A DNA stretch of 64,000 nt from Cryptomeria japonica (GCF_030272615.1 NC_081407.1:435336730-435400729); one strand, 5' to 3'. Numbered from the stretch's first letter, positions 45,481 to 58,435 are shown. Notes: generated from the letters alone by a model not told the origin. Translations and numbers: made by a program.

Positions 45481-47489
45481 GTGAGGTGTGATGACACGTT
45501 GATTCAAAGAATAACCTCATTTTGATGATGATATTGGTTCGATAGGATGCCCTAGACATTGATTGATAAATTGCGTTACGATGATGCTCCCTCAGGAGAT
45601 CAATTGAGATAATTGACCTTTGGAGTGGTTGGATCGTTGCAAAATTGATTTTCTGATTAGAAATAATTTGATTTTTGTAACGTTGATTGATGAAAGTGCA
45701 CGTTCTTTGGTCATGATGGTGCGGTTATCGATTCGATGATTGATAAAGCTTGATTGAATTTGACAAGATTGATTAGATTGATAAGATTGTGATTTAGTCT
45801 AGTTTCAAGAATGACACCTCCTGTATAAGACAAAGATGATCAAAGTATCTGGTTTCAGGAACGATATATCTTGTATAAGAGTTGATCAGAATGTCTGGTT
45901 CTAGGAAAGATACATCCTGTATAAGACATGATAGATTGGATCAGATGCGATCGATTGATAGAATTGATAAGGTTTATTGGATAAAGAACTAGCATGTTGT
46001 TGATATCAGGTTGCAGGAAGATTCAGATATGTTTATGTGGGATTTGTTGAGGGGGTAGCATAAAATTTGCGCTGGGTCGACAATATCTAGAGAGAGATGA
46101 GTCATCATTCTGATTGTGTATACACTTATGATGATACTTTGATGATTCCTGCGATAGATTTGGCCTTGGATAAGATGAGATTTTGTGATCCCATGCAAGA
46201 ATGAAATGCGATCTAAATACAAATGCAAATGCAAAGCTACGATTGGACCAGTCACTGGGTTATTGCATTTTGTCATCAACAAGCTTTTTAAAATGTGGGA
46301 AGTGAGTGCAAACATCGATGGTATAATAATTAAACCATGATGACTTGAGCACTTCTTTCCTGGATTTTAATATTGCAGGTTAGCACAAGAATCGAGGTAT
46401 AATTAAACCAAGATGACTTGAGTGTTGCTTGCATAAAACAGGTAGTATTAACCATTTCTATATGCAAGTCTGAAATGTCTTCTATGATACTCTGATGATC
46501 ATGTCTTGAGACAACTTTGCATATATTAATGATTAATTTACAAACAATAGACAAGAAAAATATCATGTTCCTTCTTTGTTCCTCTAGTCAAAGACATCCT
46601 GGAGTCACTCAGAAATCATGATAGCAAAAATCAAGATAGAAAAGTTGAACCAAAGTGTTAAAAGCATTATCCAAAAGATATCATCCATTGAAAAGTGTGT
46701 GATGTGCTTAGACTGACATGTGATAGTTTGATGGTAGAAAATTTGATCTCGTGTTCAACGTTGGATGTGTCTCAGTTTCACTTGACAAGAGTTGTCGAAC
46801 TATTGTTCTACCTGTTTGATTAAGCTCAAAATGATAAAAAATTTTGCCCCCAGTTAGGTGTAGGATTTTGCCCCAAGCCTAGAAACAAAGTCATTATGAT
46901 ATACCCAATGATCCAAACCATGGTGAGAAATCAATTGCAATGCCTGCGTATGTACAAAGGCTTATTATGGATATGAGCAACATTGATGAAAAATGAATGC
47001 AAGCGGACGAATGCATGAACTAATAGATGGAAGAGCTAGTTGACAGATAGCACCTGTTTGCCAGGTTTTCACCATCTGTTTTTATTGCACTTTTTCTCAT
47101 ATTTGATTTTTTTTGTTTTTCACTATTTTTCGTTGTTTTTGTATTTTCTGCTTTTCCACTGTTTTTTATTTTTCTTCTTTTTCACTGTTTTTGGATTTTT
47201 GTGCTTTTTCACTGTTTTTGGATTTTTCTGCTTTTTCACTGTTTTTGGATTTTTTTGCTTTCTCATTTATTTTGGATTTTTCTACTTTTTCAGACATAAA
47301 ACTTCTTCAAATGCATGCTATTGATGGGTTCCTCAAGTTGATCCCTGTCCTGTGTTGATAGCTGATATGCTCCTGACCCAAATACTATTGTGACCACAAA
47401 CAGACCTAACCAGTTTGGTTCAAACTTCTTTTTCTTTTCTCGATCTGCCTGGTTTCATGGATTTTCCTTTAGTACTAGTTCCCCAACTT
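45481..47489 (-). other. 3' non-coding part of the second Tat element
   Basis: No domain recognised. A tandem repeat of about 27 bp (CTTTTTCACTGTTTTTGGAT, roughly four copies) lies at about 47150-47290 and produces Phe-rich artefact frames on the plus strand. Confidence 0.6.
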
Positions 47490-48450
47490 GAAAGACTCAT
47501 GGTTTGAACTTGTGATTATAACTTCGACACATTCTTTGCTGATATACCTTTAAATGATCAAAGGCATTTTGTTTTCGTTCATGGATCAATTCTAACTCTT
47601 TCAATCTGGATACTCTTTGTTCTTCATCGAGGATAAGGCCTTTTAATGATACTCGTAGAGATAGTATCTCTACTTCTAGTGGGAGTATTACTTCTGATCC
47701 ATAGACAAGAGAGAAAGGTGTGGCACCTATTGGTGTGCAGATACTAGTACGATAGGCCCATAGAGCAGGGTTCAATTGAATATGCCAATCTTTGCTAGCA
47801 TCATTTACTGTCATTTTGAGGATTTTTAGAATGGTTTTGTTTGATGCTTTTGCTTGCCCATTCCCTTGTGTATAGTAGGGTGTTGAAAATCTGTGTTGGA
47901 TCTTGAATTTTTCACATAGGTCTTGTACATCCTGATTCTTGAACGACCGCCCATTATCAGTGATAATGGTCATGGGTATGCCATAGCGACATATGATGTA
48001 GTTCAAGATAAATGCAACAATTTGTTTTCTGCGATATTGATGAGAGGTACTGCCTCAGCCATTTTGCGATATATTCTATAGCGACAAGGATGCATTTGTG
48101 ACCATTGGATGAAGAAGGATTTATCTTTCCTGCTAGATCAAGACCCCATTGGCAGAAAGGCCAAGATGTTGCCAAAGCTTGAAGTTCTTGTGCTGGTGCA
48201 TGAATCAAATTCCCATGGATCTGACATTGTTTTCATGTTTTAGCTATCTGAAAAAGAATCTCTTTCCATAGTTGGCCAATAATAGCCCAAGTGTATAAGT
48301 TTTTTCAAAAGGGTAAGACCACTTGAATGAGTGCCACAAATGTCATTATGGACTCCATTTAAAGCCTTCTCAGATTCTGCTTGCTCGAGACATCTTAAAA
48401 GAGTACAGTCTAGACCTCATTTAAAAAGGGTATCCGTGACGAGAGTTTAA
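47490..48450 (-). pseudogene. Integrase of the second Tat element
   Basis: The zinc-binding start (GVHNDICGTHSSGLTLLKKL, then LGYYWPTM, near 48270-48370) is followed by a degraded WGLDLAGKINPS segment (near 48140). The catalytic core has IITDNGRSFKNQ, FSTPYYTQGNGQAKASNKT and CTPIGATPFSLVYG (47960-47690), and the C-terminal part RVSRLKELELIHERKQNAFD. Stops and a frameshift near 47990 break it. It retains the core that the first Tat element has lost. Confidence 0.85.
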
Positions 48451-48499
48451 TGGGAGGATTGGTGAATAAAGTTTCTCTTTTGGTTCTTTGATAAGTTAA

Positions 48500-49090
48500 G
48501 AGGGATGATATTATCTTTCAAGTATGTGTAAGTTTGGCCATAGTGGGAGGAATCATGCCCAACAAGGTGACAGATAGTTTGGGAATCAGGAAAATTATGT
48601 GCAGGGTAAAACAACTCTTCCACCAAGAATTCGTAACGCTCTTGATTTTCCTATGTCTAAAGTAGAGAAGCAAGTGTTGCCATGGCATCTGCTGCTTTGT
48701 TGTCATTCCTTGGAATCTGCTGAAATGTTATTTCACCAAATTATTTCTTGACATCATAAACCATATTTTTATAAGGTATTATCTTTTCATCCTTTGTTTG
48801 GTAATCTCATTGATTTAATTGATGATGAGCTGAGAGTATCCAAAGACCTGTAGCTATGTAATGTTACATTCTATAGCCATGTTGATACCTACAACCAAAG
48901 CTTCATATTCTACTATGTTATTGGTGCATGGAAAGCTTAATTTGTACGCTTTTGGATTTGTATGACCTTGTGGTGCGATGAATAGAATGTCTGCTCCTAA
49001 TCCATGTTGTGTTTCATTATTGATGCCTCTCCTGGACTGATATTCAGGTGATGTATTATAAGATCTAGATCGAACCCTGGAATGTCTGCA
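48500..49090 (-). pseudogene. Archaeal-type RNase H of the second Tat element
   Basis: FPCTNNIVEYEALVVGINMA near 48890-48950, QVFGYSQLIINQ near 48830 and AADAMATLASLL near 48670, then the linker EFLVEELFYPAHNFPDSQ near 48590. Stops occur between motifs. It joins directly to the protease-RT spacer, so the RT and first RNase H were removed by one deletion near 49090. Confidence 0.78.
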
Positions 49091-49095
49091 TATGA

Positions 49096-49782
49096 CTATC
49101 TTTTGATTTGCCTCCTTTTGAAGAGTTCCAAATATTTTCGCACTTTGTGGTCTGATAGAGAGATTGTTGGATGTAGATCAATTGTGCCAATGTTAACTAC
49201 CCCTGTTGGTTCTATCAAGATAGATGATCTTTCTTGATAGTGTTCAAGTAAAGTGTCAAATCTCCCATCTTTTGATTCCTCGAGGAGGTTTTCATCGTTA
49301 GATGCATCCTTTCTTTTTACTTTTTTGTGGTCTAATGTTGCCAATGAATGGTTTTCAGCAGTATACCTGATATTGTTTTCTTTATTTTTACTTTTACGAC
49401 TAGGAGATTTGACACCCACTTGACTTGAAAATACGTTAGCGAAATCCCTGGTGGAAGTTGTCATGGGTTCGATTGCATTAAGATATAAGGATATGGCATG
49501 ATCATTAGGAAAGATATCAATGGTAGTATGTCTTTGATTTTCCCAGTCTATAGGTTTAGGATGGATTAGAGGGAAAGGATCTTCAGTTTGAATTGTTTCA
49601 AAGATATTAGGGGTCATGATAGAGATGTCAGAGCTTTCAACATGTATTTCCATGTCTAGAACGATACTCTTGTCAGAATGACCTCTTGCAGGTAACTCCT
49701 GATTGTCCTTGATTAAGTCCAAATTAGCCAAATGTGATTCTAATTCAAGTGGGCTAGTTCCTAATGTTTGTCCTGCATACAC
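49096..49782 (-). pseudogene. Protease-RT spacer of the second Tat element
   Basis: A 228-codon open frame. Segments such as PFPLIHPKPIDWENQ and NHSLATLDHKKVKRKDASND line up with IHPELIEWNQP and NHTVALFDPTKVKPED in the first element. No enzymatic motif. It ends ELFKRRQIKR, just before the RT would have begun. Confidence 0.75.
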
Positions 49783-50103
49783 ATGAACTAAATCGACTCC
49801 TACATCTTATTCTTCCCTTTCAATTTCAAGTTGCTCTTGTTTGTTTTTCCATGATAGTGAATATTCTCCATTTCCTCGATCTCTTAGCTACATTTTTTTT
49901 TCCAAACTTGACAAAATTGAGGCAAATGATTTCTCTTTGGATTGTGTGCTTGAGGATGTTGCCTCTCTGTTATGTGGAACAATGAACTCTTGAGCTGGTT
50001 TTGGATTACTACAATATTACAATGGATTTGAGTCTACTGAGATCGTGATTTCCTACCCATTGTATGAAAATTTTAGGCACTGATGACATGTTGATGGAAT
50101 AGC

Positions 50104-50450
50104 CTATATGTCATGTATCCATGGTCTTCCCAAGAGTATGTTGTATGATAAATCCAAGTCTAGAAATTGGCATGATGTGTCTTTCTGCAAAGGTCCCACT
50201 TTGATGGGTAATATCACAATCCCTTTAGAGGAATGCTCTTCTTCATCATATGCTTTGAATATGATCTTTTTATGAGGATCAACCACATCTTCAGAATAAC
50301 CTAGAGAAGTACAAGACTCAATGAGCAAATGTTTAAGCCAACTCCCCCATCTATTAGGACATGTTTAATGAGCATTCTATGAATGAGGACTTCAATTTGC
50401 AAGGAAGCATTATGGGGATGTTGCAAGGAATCAATGCTTGGATATGAAGG
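50104..50450 (-). pseudogene. Protease of the second Tat element
   Basis: A minus-strand frame with VLIDGGVGLNIC (active-site region, DGG in place of DNG), DPHKKIIFKAYDEEEHSSKG and [13 protein letters not shown], closely parallel to the first element's protease. A small frame change separates the active-site part from the rest (near 50330). Confidence 0.8.
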
Positions 50451-50938
50451 AGATGGGCTTTGAATATGATCCTCTGAAATAGGTTTGATGGCAATTATGG
50501 ATATCCCTTGGCACTAATACATTTGGACTAGATTTTTGACTGAGGTTTCCGACGGAGAAGGTATATTGTGGCCAAATTTGATTTTTTTTTGAAAAAATGC
50601 TTGCATTCATCGTAATTCCGATGAAAATTTCCCATTTGGTTTCGACAAAGAAGGCATTAGCAATGAGAATTTTATTTTTTCCAAAAAAGTGCTCAAGTTC
50701 GTCGTAATTTCGATGACAATGGCCATTATAAGTTAAAAAAGAAGAAGAGGGGAATTCATTTGTATTGTAAATTTCCTGCATAGGCGTCCGTGGTGACTTC
50801 AACCCCCAACAACATCAAACCCGTGTCGAAGGCATTTGTGACATTACTTGCAATCCCGTGTAGGAGGTAGATTCAAATTGCCCAATTTTTTAATTTCATG
50901 TTGCAAAAAATATACATGTCATGGTTAATTGTCCTAGT
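50451..50938. other. Unassigned segment beside the second Tat element
   Basis: A 123-codon minus-strand frame (50802-50431) has no known motif. Two short similar stretches (TTCCGA...GAAAA...CGTCGTAATTTCGATGA type) occur near 50600 and 50700. It could be diverged Tat sequence upstream of the protease. Confidence 0.35.
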
Positions 50939-51667
50939 TTAATCTCGTAAAACCATAGAACTGTGATTGAGGAGTGAGCGTTCAATTTTGTAGTAGCAAT
51001 CCCTTCCTCCCATATACGTGCATGTTGATTGTTCACATGAGATAACATCTCTTTGCGGCATCGTATCAAACAATTCACGAGCCTTGTCCATGTTTCCACA
51101 TTTTACATTCATGTCAAGCAGGGCATTTGCAAGTACAACACCTAATAAAATTCCTCTATCCGTTATGCTTTGATGGATGTCCATACCTTGTTCCAAAGCT
51201 CCCATTTTTGCACACGCAGGGAGGATGCTAGCAAAGGTTGTGGAATTTGGCTTTATGCCTTCCAATTTCATTTGCTTGAAAGTGTCTAAAGCCTTTTCGA
51301 CAAAACCATTTTGTGCATATCCAGCAATCGTTGCAGTCCACGAGACAACATTTCTTTCAGGAATTCTATCAAATAGTTCACGTACCTTGTCTATGCTTCC
51401 ACATTTTGCATACATGTCTACCAGGGCAGTTGCAACTACAACATTTGACAAAATTCCTCTATCCTCTATGCTTTGATGAATATCCATACCCTGTTCCAAA
51501 TCTCCCATTTTGGCATAGGCAGGGAGGATAGTAGCAAAGGTCATGGAATTTGTCTTTACACCTGCCGATTGCATTTGCTTGAAAGTTTCTAAAGCCTTCT
51601 CAACAAATCTATTTTGTGCATATCCGGCAATCATTGCAGTCCAAGAAACCACATTTCTTTGAGGCAT
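50939..51667 (-). pseudogene. PPR (pentatricopeptide repeat, PLS type) protein fragment
   Basis: 242 open codons with P/L/S-type repeats. RNVVSWTAMIAGYAQN and RNVVSWTATIAGYAQN start two nearly identical blocks 101 residues apart, each with GMDIHQSI, ALVDMYAKCGSID and ARELFD-like motifs. Such proteins bind organelle RNA. The fragment lacks the N-terminal targeting peptide and the C-terminal E/DYW domains. The PPR match stops abruptly at both ends: directly before MPQRN at its start, and by frame loss after MPQRDVIS. It is probably a truncated or duplicated gene piece rather than a working gene. Confidence 0.78.
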
Positions 51668-51813
51668 ACAAATAAGTGAATTTGATATTCAAAACTATCT
51701 ACAATGAATTCAATTCTTGTCCATTAGTCATTTATGTTTGTAATAAGCATCTTTCTTTGTTTTTCTTAATCTTTATTCATAGTTATGTGCATATTTCACA
51801 TTCTATAATTAGG

Positions 51814-53506
51814 TGTAGCGTCGTAAATTGTACGCACTTGCTAGGGTTGTACAATTTCACACCTAGTTTAGCACCCGCCTTGGCGCATTTTGCATTTTGC
51901 ATTGCATTTCCCCTTAGCACTTAATTAATTAAATTAATTAGGTCTAAGGTCCTATTTTATCATCTCCCACATCATAAAGTTGGGCCCTTTCATTAAAGTG
52001 TGCCCTTTTCATTTTATTCCTCCTATACATCATTTAATCAAAAACCCTAATTAGGTCCTATTTTGAACTTGGGGGCTTGGTTTTGGGGGTCAAAACATCT
52101 CGAAATCACCTGTAACTTCGGGATTCTCTCTAAAATCATCATATCCGACGGCCCTAAAAATTTGGTGAAAAGTTGTCTGGACCATGGCGCCCGGAAAGGA
52201 CCATGGCGCCCGGAGTGCACATGGTCCCGGACATTTTTCCCGAAATTTTAGGAGCGCGATCCAATCATAAAATAAAGCTTAACCCCAAGAAATTGGCGAG
52301 ATATTCAATCTCTAGGTCAGCCAAAAGTCGAAATTAAGACCTAGGGTTTCATATATAAGAGCTCTCTTTCTTCATTTGAAAGGATGGAAATTTTGGCTTT
52401 CGAGGGACCTTCTATGCAGCGAAAGAGTAGATCTTTGAAGACTTCAACAACATTCAACATCCTTCTATCAAGCATTTATCAATTTCATTCATCCATTTAG
52501 GGCTTGGAAGACATGGAAGAACAATAGGAGATTACCGACTGAAGATTGGCTTGTACTCCTCCCTTGAGGGTTGGGCATGATTTCATGTTGTTTTCATGTC
52601 TTTGCATAAGCTTCAATATATCCTTTATTCATGCTTTAGATCACTTTGCATCTTGATTTAGAGCATTTACATTATCATTTACAAGCAATTAGGGTTTACT
52701 TTCTAGGTTGCTCTAGTTTGCTTTCTTGCATTTAAGGACCTTGCACACACACTAGGTCTGCACACAGAATACATTTTACAATACAACTTGGCTATTCGTG
52801 GAGGTGGAAATCACTGAAGCGGGGGTTTGACTAAGGAAAAACCCTATATAGCCGCCCAAACACCTTTTCAGATATAAGTGTAGGTTTCGGGACTCGGACG
52901 ACGCCGCAAGTTACAGATCCGGAAGAAGCAGACAGAGACCAAACAACACACCAAATTTCAGAGCAAAAGACCAAGATAGGGGCATGGGGCGCCCCGGTCC
53001 TACTAGGACAGGGGCGCTGGGCACCCCGGTCCTGCCAGGACAGGGGCGCTGGGTGCCCTGGTTCTCCTGACAGACAGCATTTTCAGCCTTTTTGATAGCT
53101 TTTCCAGAGTGCAAAAATAGCAGTTTTCGGAGCAATTTTAGGGGCAGAATCAGGACAGTGGCGCCCGCGCCCCCGTCCTGAACATTTTCAGTCAGATTTT
53201 AACTCTGGGTACGCATTTGCATTCTTGTCTTATCCTTGTATTTACAACTTTCCATTGTTTAAGTTCAATTCTACAATCTTGTCATTAGTTCGTACTTGCA
53301 CTTTGGCGTTAGGGATTGAACTTGCATCATTTCATCTTTCAATTGCAACAAAGGAATAGAAATCGTAATAGGTAGCCCATGGCTGTCTCTTTCACAAGAA
53401 GAAGTAGCCAATTGTGTGATACCTCTAGGCTCTTTCGTGTTCCGTAATGTGTGTCAAAAGGTAGGATTAGGGCATGTTAACCTAGTCTCACTTTTTCCCC
53501 TACACA
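51814..53506 (+). repeat. 5' LTR of the non-autonomous element
   Basis: TGTAGCGTCG...CTACACA. A TATATAAG box lies at about 52352-52359. GC-rich repeats occur at 52178-52216 (ACCATGGCGCCCGGA twice) and 52978-53065 (about 33-bp units with AGGACAGGGGCGCTGGG), inside an otherwise AT-rich LTR. Confidence 0.92.
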
Positions 53507-53509
53507 TTT

Positions 53510-53526
53510 TGGTGAACCCGACGTGA
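53510..53526 (+). promoter_or_regulatory. Primer-binding site (tRNA-Trp type)
   Basis: TGGTGAACCCGACGTGA, identical to the Tat element's site at 24999-25015, three bases after the LTR end. Confidence 0.78.
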
Positions 53527-53640
53527 ATCTATCATTGCTTCCTCTTGCATTGCATTTTTTAGATCTAGATCTAGATTTAGTGTGTTTTCATTTCATTTTC
53601 ATTAAAAAGAAAAAAAAAAAAAAAAAAAAAGTGTGTTTCT

Positions 53641-56600
53641 TTGCATTGTGTGTTTAAAATTTTATGCAATTTCAAAATGTCAGATTTTTATTTGCAAGAT
53701 GTTCATATTTGTGATGATTATGAGTTAGATGAAGCTTTAGATGAATTTTTGAAACCTAAATGTACCAAACCTTCATTTTACCAAAAACTCATAAACATTG
53801 TTACTATGCCATTTCGTTGTGATGAGAAAGATAAGTCGAATGATTCCTCTCAAGGGTACATTCCTATCAGCTCTTCCACTAAATCTAGTAACATGGTTGT
53901 TTTCAATGATCCCCTCTATGAAGAGATATCTCCTTTTGAATCAAAAGATAAACCTTTTAATAGATATGATCATGCTTTGTTGAATGATGCCCTTGATGCC
54001 TTTGTGTCCCCTAAAAAACACTCCCTTCATGAGGATCCTTTTGTGCAAGAAGATGACATTATCCCTACATTTCCTAGTGATGGCCTTTCCTTTTCCAACA
54101 AAATTCCCACTAGAGATGATGAATTAATGGTAAATGCTTACCCTTCTCCTAAAGTTGGTCTTACCCATAAGCATCCCTTAGAGAAAGAAGATGAAATAAT
54201 AAGCAATTTCCTTAATTCTCTCTCCCCTATCGAACATATTTTGAGGAAAGAGGATGAGTTTAACACATCTATTGATGCTCTCCCTCCTAAGGATGCAGAA
54301 TTAATAAACAATGTTATCTCCTCTCCCGAAATTGACAACACTTCAAACATTCCTTTCAACAACCTCACTATTTGGGATGAACCATTAGAAGAAGGTATAG
54401 ATTATTCTCTACCCCTAGCCAAAGGGGATGAAGTCAAGATTAAAAACTCCCTTGAGAGTTTCTCACCTTCCTTGAATCTCAATTATTCTCCCTCTAAAAA
54501 TAAAGCATCTCCCTCTCCTCAACTTGGTTCTACTCATATGGAAACCCTAGCTCAAAGCAAAATGGTTAACATCTCTTTCAAAGATCTCCCTCTCAAAAGT
54601 GAGACTTTAGAGAGTAATGTTGATCCTTCTCCTAGAGAGTTTATTCCCCATGTAGATCCTTTGATGATAGAGGATGATATGACCTTTCCTAGTATTACTC
54701 TTCCTACTAGAACATCAATGCCTACCCCTTGTCTCTCTCCTAAAATTGATTTAATCTGTGATAAGATTTTAGTGCAAGAGTAGACTATCAATAATTCTTC
54801 CAACACTTTTGTTCATTCCTCTAAACCATCCTCAATCAATTTGATACATGTGAATGAAACACCTAACAAACCTCTCTTCACTGTCCAAGGTGCTTGTCCT
54901 TCTCAAAATTCTCAACCTCTAAATAAGCCTATCTTAGTGGTTCAAGGTGGTTATGCTAATGATTCTTTTTGCACTCCTAAGAAACCGGTTATTACTGTGC
55001 AAGGAGGTTATTCCTCTAAGAGCCCTTATGAGTATGCTAAGCAATTGACTAGAGAGAGTTATCATGTGGTTGCCCATACTTATAATACTAGAAACAATAG
55101 GCAACCTAATCCTCCTCCAGTTATCCCAACTTCACTTCCTCCTTCCCAACTGATTCTTCCCCAAGCTCCACGTATTTCACAAGTTCTTGGTAAGGAATAT
55201 GATCTCATAGAACAACTTAAAGCTACCCCTGCTAAGATATCCCTTTGGGATTTGATCCAAACTTCTTCCGCTCATCATGGAATGTTACAAGATGCCTTGA
55301 AAGATTTGAATGTTCCTCCACCTAATACATCTAGTAATATAGTGTCTTTGGTTAACTCTATGATGAATCCTAAAGCTCAAATTGTGTTTACTCAAGATGA
55401 GTTGCCTACTAGTGAAATTCAACATCAATATGATCCCTTGATGATTGTGGTTATCATAAATGACACTGCTATAAGACGAACACTGGTAGATAATGACTCT
55501 GGCCTTTATGTGTGTAGCATTAATCTATTGCATAAGATGAATGTGGATACATCCCTTATTGAGCCAGACTCTCGTCCCATTCGAGGCTTTGATAATGTGG
55601 CTAAGTCTTCATTAGGTATTATCACCTTACCCATCACAGTGGGACCCGTTACTTTGCCTACTCCTATCCATGTTATGTCAGGAAATCTAACATACAACTT
55701 GTTATTAGGGAGACCTTGGATTCACGGTATGCAAGCTGTCCCCTCTACATTGCATAGACAAGTTAAATTCATTTATAACAATAAGACATATACCTTGATA
55801 GGTGATACTAATTTTCAAGATTGTTTGCAAACATCTAAGCCTTCCTCTTCTAGTAATGACTCTTTGAACAAGATACCTATGGATGAATCCTTACCCTCTG
55901 ATAATCAAAATTCTTTGGATGAGTCTGAAGCTCCTGAAGAAGATCCTTCTCGACTTGAGTCTACACATGAAAAGGCTTTTGATCCTGAGAAGGTTCTTGC
56001 AGAAGACGATTGGGGATCCCTTGATTTTAATCCCACCTTTGTAGGCGAATATAGGGTTCCTCCTAGAGATCTTAAAGGTAAAGAGAAGGAAGAAACTAGA
56101 GATCAATCAATCTTACCTGAACCTATGAGCAATAATTTTGTGGCCGCTTCTCAAACTTCTTCTCCTCACACCTCTAATTATGAAGAGCTTGATTCTTTGT
56201 CTTATGAAAAACCACCTTCTCTTCCTGAAATGGCTGATCGTTATGGTCATGGTTTTCGCATTTTTGCTAAGCATGGGTATCATGGAAATGGTTGTGGCGC
56301 TCATGAACAAGGGATAAAAGTTCCTCTAGAGACTAATTTTCACAATTATGCCTTTGGACTCGGCTATAATCCCTGCAAACGTACCAAAGCATCTAAAAGA
56401 CCATCTCTCAATGTGAATGCTATATTTAGTAGTGATGATGATCTCACTTCAACTAAATCATCTTCTACTTCTATCAACTCTCATTCCCCTCATAAGGAAA
56501 TCTTGGCAATGAACAAATCTCTTTATGAATCCCCTCAAATTTCTAAATCCACTTATGAATCTTTATCTCCTATTCATCATAAAGTCCTTTCCTCTAGGGA

Positions 56601-56760
56601 TAAGGCTCTAATAAATTGCACTCATCCCTCTTCTAAGATTTCATGTGACTTTCCTTCTTCAATCTTTATCATTTTATACATGTTCTTGATCTCACTTATA
56701 GTTGAGCATTTAACATGTCATATTCAAATACCTCATTTAGTCTATCATGTCTTTAAATAA
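53641..56760 (+). CDS. Protease-like/G-patch-like polyprotein of the non-autonomous element, one in-frame TAG
   Basis: The frame is continuous from 53641 (or the ATG at 53677) to 56760 except for one TAG at 54781-54783. The first part (380 codons) is acidic and Ser/Pro-rich with repeated short Asp/Glu-rich blocks, and no gag motif. After the TAG come three VQG repeats (FTVQGAC, LVVQGGY, ITVQGGY) near 54870-55010. Next is a Tat-type protease segment (KEYDLIEQLKATPAKISLWD, then TLVDNDSGLYVC, about 55475-55515, and [11 protein letters not shown] near 55700). A G-patch-like stretch (FAKHGYHGNGCGAHEQGIKV near 56262-56321) follows. The last 30 residues are hydrophobic. The DND in place of D-S/T-G makes proteolysis doubtful. 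Whether the TAG is read through is unknown. Confidence 0.75.
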
Positions 56761-58434
56761 CATTAATGGCTATTATGTTGCTCATCATTATGTGACATTG
56801 GTAGCTCATTTACTGGGGGCTCATTGTCATTCATGATGGTACAATTTCAAGTGCAATTATATTTTTTGAAGCAACATAATAGCCTAATTTTCTTGTTCCT
56901 ATGGGGACAAGAGTGATTTCATACATCTCTTCTTTTGCTTATGTCCAAATCTCTCCCTAGAAGATTGTGTAAGTCCTTCTCATTGTCCTTATCCTTGGGA
57001 GGCAATGATCTTTCCTTATTTTTATCTAAGGATCCACTTTTTCCTATTTTGTGGATGGTGTGGACTTTATTACTTGATGTTATGCCTTGTACGCATTTGT
57101 TGTTGTTTGTTCAAGGGTTCTCTCTTACAAGAGGTGTAAGTCCTTGACTACAACCTCTTTTGAACTTGGTAAAATACATCCATAATGAATTCACTCTCCT
57201 AATTGGGTTAAATGGAGCGTCATCCTTCATTAAGAATCACTTTCACCTCGCAAAATAAGGAAGTATTGCATTCTTATTCTCTTCTTTGTCTTATTCTAGA
57301 AGATGTTATATTTGTCCAGGACAATTCCTCTTGGAGATAGGTGTCTTTTGTACAAAGATCTCTTCTCCTCTAAGGATCTCCTTTACACATATTACAAGAA
57401 ATCCCTTTTCAACTATCTTATCCTTGCTTAAAGAGTGCAAAACTCTCTTGCTTGGATCTATGACATTGTTGCATTTTTGGGGTATCTTCTTTTGTAATGA
57501 AGGTAGGTATCCTTGTTCTACTTTGCTTATGACATAAACATTACACTTTTTGAGCAATGGGTCATTCTCGGAACCAAAGCACAGACTCTTAAAGCGAGAT
57601 GTCTCCATTTTTCTTTTATGCAAGGTGATTATTCTCAGAACCAGAGCACAGACTCTTAGAGTGAGATGTCATGCTTTTGTACTATACATATACAGGTTGT
57701 AGCATACTCGAGCATAGACTCCTATGAGGTGCTTCTAACCTCACTTACACACACATGCACGAGGTTGAATGGAACTAGCAGCATAAAGCTAGACTTTCTC
57801 ACTCTCCTCCCTTACATGGATCACCTAGACAGACTCTAGGGGCTAGTTTTCCATGTCCTTTTCCCATGGATCACCTAGACAAGATCTAGGGGCAAGAAGT
57901 CCATGTTTTCTCTCTCACTATTCTTCTCATGGATCACCAATGTGTGTATTCATGCTTTTTTCCTTTCTTTTCTTCTCTTTGCATTTTGTTTCCATTTACA
58001 TCCTTCATCTTGTGTTAGAGAACTCTCAAACCCTCACACTCCTTGTTGTGTTGGAATTGAGATTTAGTCCTCTTTCTTACCAAATGATTCTCCATTAGTT
58101 TTTGATCTCATATCAAATCTTCTTGTGAGCATTTGTCATCAATATTCTTTAACAATTCGAAGTGGTAAACATGATACCCTGTTTCAACTCACTAGAATTA
58201 GCAAGCCGAAACAGGGGGGGGCATATAGCTACCCTCAAATTTTCATCACCTTCCTTAGTAAGCATTAGGTGATTTTGTGATCTAACGTGTGTTTTGTAGG
58301 GTGCGGTTCCTAACTATGTACTGCAAATACCGCTGGGGGCTTCATTTGACAGACCTATGGATATATCCTTTTTCAAATAATGTTTACTTTTTTGTACTTT
58401 AGCTTGCATATGCACGTAGTGTTCATATGACCGC
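56761..58434 (+). other. 3' non-coding part of the non-autonomous element
   Basis: No RT, RNase H or integrase motif in any frame. Contains two copies of a GAACCA(A/G)AGCACAGACTCTTA unit (57569-57665) and three CATGGATCACC(T/A) units (57815-57945). Confidence 0.7.
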
Positions 58435-58435
58435 T

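Larger units (their letters stand above)
44350..50450 (-). mobile_element. Second Tat-type element, minus strand, 5'-truncated and lacking RT
   Basis: Minus-strand order: protease (50450-50104), protease-RT spacer (49782-49096), archaeal-type RNase H (about 49090-48650), integrase (about 48450-47490), non-coding 3' part, polypurine tract (45480-45464), LTR (from 45463 down to about 44350). Gag, RT and the first RNase H are missing. The family is the same lineage as the 14-38 kb element but clearly diverged. Confidence 0.8.

Noticed and set aside
47040-47358. Phe-rich plus-strand frames that look like membrane proteins
   Set aside because: Produced by a ~27-bp T-rich tandem repeat in the 3' non-coding part of the second Tat element.
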